64,000 bases of DNA from Eretmocerus hayati (lineage: Eukaryota > Arthropoda > Insecta > Hymenoptera > Aphelinidae). Shown here in pieces: positions 58,901 through 64,000 of the stretch (position 1 is the stretch's first letter; each line of letters opens with the position of its first letter). A program made the position numbers and the translations under genes. The stretch is from the NCBI GenBank assembly GCA_029851415.1, contig CM056742.1:11449736-11513735 (forward strand), written 5' to 3'. The notes beneath the pieces are model-generated. The model was not told where the DNA came from and did no database searches. It worked only from the letters and a program-made list of their open reading frames with translations.

Positions 58901-61900
58901 TATAACTCAGACAAAGTGAGTTGCTCCTGAACGAGTCAAGCAGAATTACGTATTGACAATTTAGAAAACAAGATGCAAATAATTCTAGCCTGAACTCATT
59001 CGGTATACAGCTTTAAGCATACTCAAAGCCCCACGTTTTATTCGTAAAACTTTTCCTGCGAGTGAACCTGTATCCACTTTAAAACTTTGCCGTCCTTGAA
59101 CAAAGCTTAAAGGGATGGATTTCATTGCATATAGTTTTTATGGAAAGTAATTTGCGTATGCTCATCTTATCGTTTATGAGCTCTTTATATCTGAATTGTA
59201 TGAAACAGTATCATTCAAAAAGCTCAAGAGTCCGTTTTGAAGAAAACTTCGTTCTCCATTTGATTCGAGCCTTGAATGAGACTATGATATTTCAAACACA
59301 TGTATCCTGAGCGTGCTTTTGCTCTGTAGCCTCTTGCATGATGAACTATTATTTCATTATGATAGGGGATTGATTCATGAGAGGTGTCAAGTTATTTGAT
59401 AAAAAATACCAACGAGTTCTGAATCTGGAAGTTTTCGAGAAGTTTATGCTAGAGATATGAGCCGAAATTGGCTTTTTTGGTCAAAAAACTATTGTGCTGC
59501 ATATGAGTGGTTCCGTTGAAACTTCAACATTTGGAGGCCGAAAATGTGCCAACCACAAATCCCACTTTGGAAGGTTCTGACATGTATTTTTCGACTTTTT
59601 CAAACATTAATGTGTTTCTTTCAGCCTGATGAGGTCAACAGAAATAGTTGACGAAACGTAGCTAATACACAGATTTGCAAAAATGATTGTGCTTTAACAC
59701 TCTTTGCACGAACCCGTATAGTCCTCCAAGATCGATTCAAGTCACACCAAATATAAAATGTATAATCCAACTCGCGCACAGATTTAAAAATTTTCACTCA
59801 TCGCTACCTTAAGGATAACACACATAACACGGTAGTGGCGCACGGAAACTGACATTTTCAGCTACACACTCGGCTATACACGGAAACCTGACATTTGACA
59901 CTAAAATTGATCTCACGGCCAAACGACCCAAGCTACAGTCTTCAGATTTTAGGGTTTTCATTTGGCCATCAGATACTTTGGAAAAAACTGACTAGGGCCT
60001 CCGTAATCTCGGGTCGCACTAGTACTACACGGAACTGACCAAAAAATTTAGCAAAACCAGATTTTCGTGGGTAAAAACTCCGCAAAGTATGAAAATCAAT
60101 TTTTTCCGAAATTCTGAGGCATGGAAAATGTATGCCTGACAAAATCGCGATTTTCTTTAAGAATAAAATGGTGCGGGAAGGCCTGGAATAAGGGAAATAC
60201 ACTTTTATCGAGGGAAACTGAGGGGATAAATATTAAGTAAAATTGCGTCACAAAATGTATGTGCTCCGCACACATATAAAAAGTAATCTTTGGGCTCTTA
60301 TAGCAATAGGATTTGGTGCTTGATACTATGATATTTGATGTACTTGCCCGCCCGAATCTCAAACGAGCCTCACCGCGACGCTTTACACTCGCAATGGTCG
60401 AAAAAATGAATAACAACGGCACACGGAACTGACATTTGACCCCTTTTTCGATAATAATTTGATAATAAATTTTTTGGCGACCCTGGATCTCTAAACTAAT
60501 GATTGCGCCAAGATGAGCATCAAAAAATACGTCGAAAATGACCTGTATGAATTTTTTCCCAAGCGTTTCAAGGGTTCGTACAAGCAGCCACACATTGTTT
60601 CAAAGTTTTCCCAGAACTACTCATATGCCATAGCTTCCTGATTTTGAATCAGCGTTAAAATTTTCGAAAGCAATCTTGAAAGTCGTTATACAATCATCAA
60701 GGTCCAAAATTTATTTTCTGATTGATTTTTTTATCAACCCGCAGAGAAATAATCTCAAAAATCACCATAAAACTAATAAAATTATTTGAAAGCAGTCCAA
60801 TTTTCATTCATATTTCGCTGCACTACCTCGGATTGTGAAGCATTTGTCATGAAGCGTCATTTCAGACAGACTCATCTCGTTGCAAGTGGATTTTGTTGTA
60901 AGGTAAGTGTACCCAACTAGCCCCCATTGAGCAGTTTCCTCAACAACTCTGGTTTACTTCACTACTCTAGCTCATCTCAATATTTTTCAACGTATCTTAT
61001 CCCATTCTGAAGCTTGTTTCAAACCCTACAAAATAGTCTAAGATACGTTGGAAAATATTGAGATGGTGCTGAGTAGTGAAATAAACCAGAGTTGTTGAGC
61101 GAATGGCTCAATGGGTGGATGTTGGGTACACTTACCTTATTAAAATTGCTTTACACTTGGTTGAAATATCGAATCTCAAGCTTTGAAATTAATTGGAACC
61201 ACTGGCGAAAATTTACTGCAAATTTAGGACAACCTAGCAAGTTCAATTGAGCACGAATACTTCTATTCCGATTTAGTAAGGTAGCACAACATTTCCTGTA
61301 ATAGATTAGTCGTTCGGTAACGTTCCTCAGCGGTTTTCTAAGTACTTATCCCGTTGTTGTATATTTTCCCAAAAATACCCCTCGGAGAATTTCCACTATG
61401 CTGTTCTCACCCACAATACAAATGATTAAGAGCCCTACAACACTTCCCTCTCAAGAAGCAGAAAAAAGTAATCCCTCAGAAACTTGCAAGCTCGTCCCAC
61501 TTTACCCTACAAGTATTGATACTTCCGTAACAGAATCAAGGCCTCTCGCCAATCTGCAAACTTCCTAATTCTGCACACTCAAATCCTTGGTCCAGACAAA
61601 ACAAGTAATATATATTTATACATATATAATCAACACATACCCGGCCAATTACCCAAAAAAGTCTCAACACCCACGCATCCATAAAAGCAAACTCCAACCA
61701 CACATTAAGAGACCATCCATCACTCCTCCGAAGCAATCCGTCGACGCAAGTCCAAAATCTTCCTTCAAAAAAGTTCCCACTCCTAAAAAAAAAAAATTGT
61801 GCTTCATTTACACACCCATAATGATACTTACATAAATCATGTCTTTTTTTCAGGTACGTCGCAATATGTCACCCGTTCCTCTCGCACACAATGTCAAAAT

Positions 61901-63778
61901 TATCAAGAGCCGTAAAGTACATAATGGCAATTTGGCTACTTGCATTATGTTTGGCAATACCTCAAGCTATTCAATTTGGAATAGTTTATCAAAAACATGC
62001 AAATGGTACAATAGATGAAGGTACTGCAATGTGTTCGGTAAAATGGACATTTATCGATCATGCATTCGAGATATCAACGATATTATTCTTCATTGTACCT
62101 ATGACAGTCATAACTGTTCTATATGTCTTCATTGGTTTGAAGCTCAGAAGTGCAAAACTTATGAGGAATCCATTAGAGCAGGGATCAAGCAATTCTGACA
62201 GTTCGAGGGGTAAAGGAAGTTCACAGAAGAATGTCATCAGGATGTTGGGTACGATGTGAGCTATTTATACTTTTTGTCACTTCTTTTTTTTTTTGGCTGT
62301 TACATTTTACTATTTTTCTGCTAAGATTGTAGTGTGTCACAAAGGCATTGGTGGTGAAAGAAATGATTCTGACTTGAGAGACAAATTCCGAGTCGTTAAT
62401 GCTTTTTTTTTTTCATTAGATAAGAAGAGAAACTTAAATTCTCCTGTACAAGGTAGATTCCAATCTTTGAAATGCGTCTGTAGGAATTTCCGAATTCATC
62501 TGACAGTTGTGGATATTTAAGGAAAATACCGAAAAGATAATTCAACCGGTCAACTGAATGTTTTGGTCTTGTCGAATACTTTTCTCGATCAATCAAATGC
62601 TTCCCTCTAATTTCTCGTACATCTGCATATTTCATTTTTTTATACTAGAAATTTTTACATAAAATCTGACAATAAAATCATAAAAGTATGTCACAGCCCT
62701 TGAGATTTATTACCCGTGATCATTTGATAATACGGCTTTGGAATGTCATGAGATTCACACATCCGAATGAAAAACAACAATATTTCACGAAACCAACGTA
62801 AACGTCATAAAAATAATCTTCACATTATTGAAAAATTCCAGACCATGCCTTAGATTTTTCTCATATTCAAAATCTTTCTACCACGGGTCAATGAACTCAA
62901 TGTATCTAGATTTCCACGGATCATTCAAAACGAAAGAAATTCCAAAGATATCATAAACAGTCATTAGATTCTATATGACAGTATAAATTCGTAGATTTGT
63001 AGAGTCTCAAATCACTGATCTATCCATAAATAAATGTCCATCTTGGCCTCGCGATGACACAACTGGCATCGTTTGACCCAAATCTTCATATAGAACATTC
63101 TCCGTATGATTGACGCGAAAGCATTCAAACGTATACAAAGAGTTAAATTACCAAAGCATTAGTGAAACACTTTCAGCATTTTCATGCAGCAAAATCACAT
63201 CTTAAGAAAATCAGCCTTTTCCACTCATCGACATTCAAAGACTTAACCCGTATGTACAAGATATATCTCTCATCCACCAAATTTAATCAAAGTACCGCCA
63301 AGCCGTCTCACAATCAATTATTTTTGACACGAGTCGTTATCGCAATGTTTGCAAGCCCGTGAAGGTGAATATGACAACCCCCGCAACTTTATTTTTTATT
63401 CGACACATTTTTTTCGGACGAGTTTCTTTGCAAGAACATAAGGGTGGCGTAGCGTGAAAATTACACATTGAGTTTTTCAAGCTGCAAGATTTAATGAGGG
63501 CACACTGGACCACTCTCAGATCTTAATTTTTTTTCCTCATTTTTTTCCTTTCAGTGGCAGTCGTGGTGGCATTTTTCATCTGCTGGGCACCATTTCACGC
63601 TCAAAGGCTTTTGGCCGTCTACGCTGAGAGTAAAAAGAGAGGAGGATACAAGAGCAACTTTGTCGTACCGGTTTACACGACGCTCACATACGTCTCAGGG
63701 GTATTCTACTACCTTTCCACGACGGTTAATCCACTTCTATACAATATCATGTCCAACAAATTTCGTGAGGCTTTTAAG
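43073..63778 (+). CDS. Pyrokinin (PBAN)-type neuropeptide receptor, rhodopsin-class GPCR (3' end beyond window)
   Basis: Exons are 43073-43566, 61854-62248 and 63555-63778: 1113 nt, 371 residues in one frame, ending at a clean donor (gtaagt), so the cytoplasmic tail continues outside. It is a plasma-membrane receptor for amidated pyrokinin-like peptides, expected to signal through G proteins and calcium. Visible features are an extracellular N-terminus with an NSS glycosylation site (Asn54), TM1 about 63-85 with GLIGN, and SLAVSD in TM2. Cys140 and Cys225 are placed for the extracellular disulfide. ERY (164-166) replaces DRY. ICHPFLSHTMSKLSRAVKYI follows, then FFICWAPFHAQRLLAVYA in TM6 and NPLLYNIMSNKFREAFK at TM7/helix 8. 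The HTMSKLSRA, WAPFHAQRL and LLYNIMSxKFREAFK signatures are those of insect pyrokinin-1/PBAN receptors. CAPA receptors are close relatives, so the ligand is inferred. Confidence 0.93.
45050..45560. repeat. Compound inverted-repeat complex
   Basis: ttttttgacaaactgtgaga with gaaagtg (about 45127-45155) is mirrored by cactttctctcacagtttgt (about 45257-45280). A second symmetry pairs cgcatcctcgtgttgat (about 45319) with atcaacacgaggatgcg (about 45439). The block gcgaaaaata.gttttacacccgtgtatcga recurs on both strands. It lies directly beside the dispersed repeat at 45560-45720. Confidence 0.7.
45560..45720 (-). repeat. Uninterrupted relative of the repeat hit by the piggyBac MITE
   Basis: Read on the minus strand it contains attccggtcatgaactgg, tacagctagactc, ggctcattgtttacac and accacctcgataggttt. 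These are in the same order as the flanks of the MITE at 14303-15295. It has no insertion at the corresponding point. Confidence 0.7.
46919..46970. repeat. (CA)n microsatellite
   Basis: About 26 uninterrupted CA units. It produces the poly-Cys/Val run of a spurious minus-strand ORF. Confidence 0.97.
48209..48655. repeat. Foldback with about 110-120-bp arms
   Basis: The left arm (about 48209-48330) contains aacctttcgttgggcgtctc and ggcaccggcgaaat. The right arm (about 48530-48655) contains the mirrored gagatgcccaacgaaaggtt and atttcgccggtgct. The spacer is about 200 bp. There is no recognised coding content. Confidence 0.75.
49669..49722 (-). ncRNA. 5S rRNA-derived fragment (pseudogene or SINE head)
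   Basis: On the minus strand the sequence holds cgaagttaagcaacgttggg, then cgcggttagtacctggatgg and gtgacc. These match the internal part of animal 5S rRNA, including the internal RNA polymerase III promoter. The 5' half (gttctcgtccgatcac in real 5S) is replaced by ccagcgcgagcttgt, and the 3' end is lost. It is therefore not a functional 5S gene. It may be a pseudogene or part of a 5S-headed short retroelement. Confidence 0.75.
50568..51590. repeat. 1-kb foldback with about 0.44-0.47-kb arms
   Basis: Left arm about 50568-51010, right arm about 51120-51590. Mirrored blocks include gttttcctacgtattttgac/gaatacgtaggaaaac, ccattttgacagttgtca/tgacaactgtcaaaatgg and gctctcgtatgcacttt/aagtgcatacgggagc. 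The ORF of 164 codons in the left arm and others in the right arm are by-products. It is a transposon-like foldback without a recognised protein. Confidence 0.8.
51591..55018. other. Intron stretch, nothing recognised
   Basis: AT-rich sequence with short unsupported ORFs. I see no repeat, RNA gene or exon that I can defend. Confidence 0.5.
55019..55335. repeat. CATC-type minisatellite
   Basis: A degenerate array of catccatccatc and caaccatccc units. It yields a Pro/Ser/His-rich ORF of 107 codons that should not be taken for a gene. Confidence 0.9.
55560..56030. repeat. GC-rich block with about 60-bp tandem units
   Basis: Markedly GC-rich against its AT-rich surroundings. Three degenerate units start aagactgggggcggg (about 55839), aggactggggccgggg (about 55899) and aactggggccgcgg (about 55960). 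Each carries a tctcc-agat...gatctcccttt-like end. Upstream are short palindromic pieces (ctccccggag, gggagggctctaccctccc). Probably a fragment of a mobile element. No protein is recognised. Confidence 0.6.
56136..56935. repeat. Direct and inverted repeat cluster
   Basis: A block of about 95 bp (atcgattttgttgtgctcaa ... gtggattgatcgagctatgc) at 56136-56230 is repeated directly at 56684-56777. A related shorter piece lies at about 54981-55020. In addition 56236-56360 and 56810-56935 are inverted copies (caccagcacc/ggtgctggtg, tcaatgtggtg/cacattgtgg). Confidence 0.65.
57054..57279. mobile_element. MITE family B, copy 1
   Basis: It starts taagtgtacccaacttgccc and ends gcaagttgggtacatttacc. Internal blocks (gctaagatacgttgaaaaat) match the copy at 60901-61137. 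There is no coding capacity. Confidence 0.8.
58093..58100 (+). promoter_or_regulatory. TATA box before candidate small gene
   Basis: TATATAAA, about 85 bp upstream of the candidate start codon at 58178. A transcription start about 25-30 bp downstream would leave a leader of roughly 55 nt containing one five-codon upstream ORF (ATG at 58149). Confidence 0.35.
58178..58599 (+). CDS. Candidate small secreted peptide gene (two exons)
   Basis: I do not recognise a family. Exon 1 (58178-58267, 30 codons) reads MQFLLALLVCHGIIS, a good signal-peptide core, then LNFPLEKIPTGKVYS, and ends between codons at donor gtaaga. A pyrimidine-rich acceptor (tattctttttttag, 58469-58482) opens exon 2 in the same phase: 38 codons from HVNRDVNPNVKRLPREC, ending at TGA 58597-58599. 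The product would be 68 residues with a dibasic KR and one Cys in the mature part. A TATA box lies upstream. It sits in the receptor's first intron on the same strand. Alternative second exons are possible (an acceptor before 58628 is also in phase). Chance assembly of weak signals cannot be excluded. Confidence 0.35.
59626..59657 (+). ncRNA. Hammerhead-ribozyme-like motif, copy 2
   Basis: It reads CTGATGAG, a 6-bp helix GTCAAC/GTTGAC around a 7-nt loop AGAAATA, then GAAAC followed by GTAGCTAA. Core and 3' extension match the copy at 21426-21456, whereas the helix sequence is quite different and still pairs. The same extra G precedes the helix. No cleavage triplet in the right place is obvious. 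Confidence 0.4.
59836..60440. repeat. Scattered repeats of a cacggaactgac motif
   Basis: The motif cacggaa(a/c)ctgac(atttgac) occurs at about 59838, 59877, 60027 and 60419, all on the same strand, in otherwise unrecognised sequence. A minus-strand ORF of 165 codons (60593-60096) crosses part of it and shows no domain I know. Confidence 0.5.
60901..61137. mobile_element. MITE family B, copy 2
   Basis: TA flanks both ends. It begins aggtaagtgtacccaact and ends gttgggtacacttacct. Arms of about 100 bp pair across the whole element (aactctggttta/taaaccagagtt, tattttcaacgtatctta/taagatacgttggaaaata). Probably Tc1/mariner-related. Confidence 0.82.
61854..62248 (+). CDS. Receptor exon 2 (ERY to intracellular loop 3)
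   Basis: The exon completes Arg165 and encodes YVAICHPFLSHTMSKLSRAV, TM4, the second extracellular loop with Cys225, TM5 (about 236-258) and the Ser-rich third intracellular loop with KNVIRML. It ends in phase 1 (g|tg, Val297) at donor gtacga. Confidence 0.93.
62249..63554 (+). other. Receptor intron 2 (1.3 kb)
   Basis: The donor is gtacga and the acceptor is tcctttcag at 63546-63554. It is AT-rich with no other feature seen. Confidence 0.8.
63555..63778 (+). CDS. Receptor exon 3 (TM6, TM7, helix 8)
   Basis: The exon encodes AVVVAFFICWAPFHAQRLLA, the third extracellular loop, TM7 with TVNPLLYNIM and the helix-8 start SNKFREAFK. It ends between codons at donor gtaagt. The cytoplasmic tail is encoded outside the window. 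Confidence 0.94.
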
Positions 63779-64000
63779 GTAAGTGACCTGTAAATAATAG
63801 TTATCTTATACCATAATATTCTCAACATGCTTTGGGGCAATAATTGAACTTTGAAGGCGAGAAAATGATAAAGTCACGTAAATTAACGTTCGAGAGTCAC
63901 ATTGTGGAAGCATCCAAAAATTGTCTGATACGACGAACAAGAATAGCGCTTGTCCGCCAATCACAGAGATGAAAGCCCTTTGCAGCCCGTTACCGTAAAA

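Larger units (their letters stand above)
43567..61853 (+). other. Receptor intron 1 (18.3 kb)
   Basis: The donor is gtatga and the acceptor is ttttttcag at 61845-61853. The intron contains an inverted-repeat complex (45050-45560), a dispersed repeat copy (45560-45720), a (CA)n array, two large foldbacks (48209-48655 and 50568-51590), and a 5S-like fragment (49669-49722). It also holds a CATC-type array (55019-55335), a GC-rich repeat block (55560-56030), two MITEs of one family, a candidate small gene (58178-58599) and a hammerhead-like motif (59626-59657). Confidence 0.85.

Noticed and set aside
1..64000. CRISPR arrays, bacterial operons, prophage or tRNA genes
   Set aside because: The window is eukaryotic. 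No spaced direct-repeat array of CRISPR type and no convincing tRNA cloverleaf was found by eye; a tRNA scan was not possible.

Overview
The window is nuclear DNA from an animal, almost certainly an insect. It is AT-rich. Genes are split by GT-AG introns, intergenic space is large and repeat-laden, and the recognisable proteins are insect families: membrane acyl-CoA desaturases and a pyrokinin-type neuropeptide receptor. The order of insect cannot be settled by reading alone.

Layout. The last two coding exons of a desaturase (456-1090) enter from the left. A second desaturase gene follows in the same orientation as five exons (10240-17373, 323 codons, open throughout). Its last two introns occupy the same positions and phases as those of the first gene, so the two form a tandem family. 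The second copy is odd. Its two N-terminal histidine boxes are intact, but three of the four C-terminal di-iron histidines are replaced (His to Leu, His to Pro, His to Tyr). It looks like an intact but catalytically dead, or strongly altered, desaturase. From about 17.4 to 42.4 kb I find no host gene. This stretch holds transposon relics: a 3.2-kb terminal-inverted-repeat element with a broken Ulp1/C48-like protease, a minus-strand Ty3/Gypsy relic split by a 1.8-kb foldback, a non-LTR reverse-transcriptase relic, several MITEs, and a 1.7-kb, 26-bp minisatellite. A CpG-rich promoter-like island lies at about 42.5 kb. From 43073 to the right edge is a pyrokinin (PBAN)-type G-protein-coupled receptor: three coding exons covering TM1 to TM7, with an 18.3-kb first intron. 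That intron holds foldbacks, a 5S-rRNA-derived fragment, simple repeats, and a candidate small secreted-peptide gene (TATA box, signal-peptide exon, short intron, second exon) at about 58.1-58.6 kb.

Themes. Foldback (inverted-repeat) DNA is unusually dense, with at least a dozen structures from a perfect 71-bp-arm hairpin to an element with roughly 0.7-kb arms. Two unlinked sites carry a hammerhead-ribozyme-like motif whose helix differs in sequence but keeps its pairing. A 1-kb piggyBac-type MITE sits inside a dispersed repeat whose uninterrupted relative is present 31 kb away. Two related elements carry different hypervariable minisatellites at their core.

Functionally, desaturases make unsaturated acyl chains for lipids, cuticular hydrocarbons or pheromones, and pyrokinin/PBAN receptors trigger pheromone synthesis in moths. 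Their proximity here is noted, but nothing in the sequence shows that they work together.
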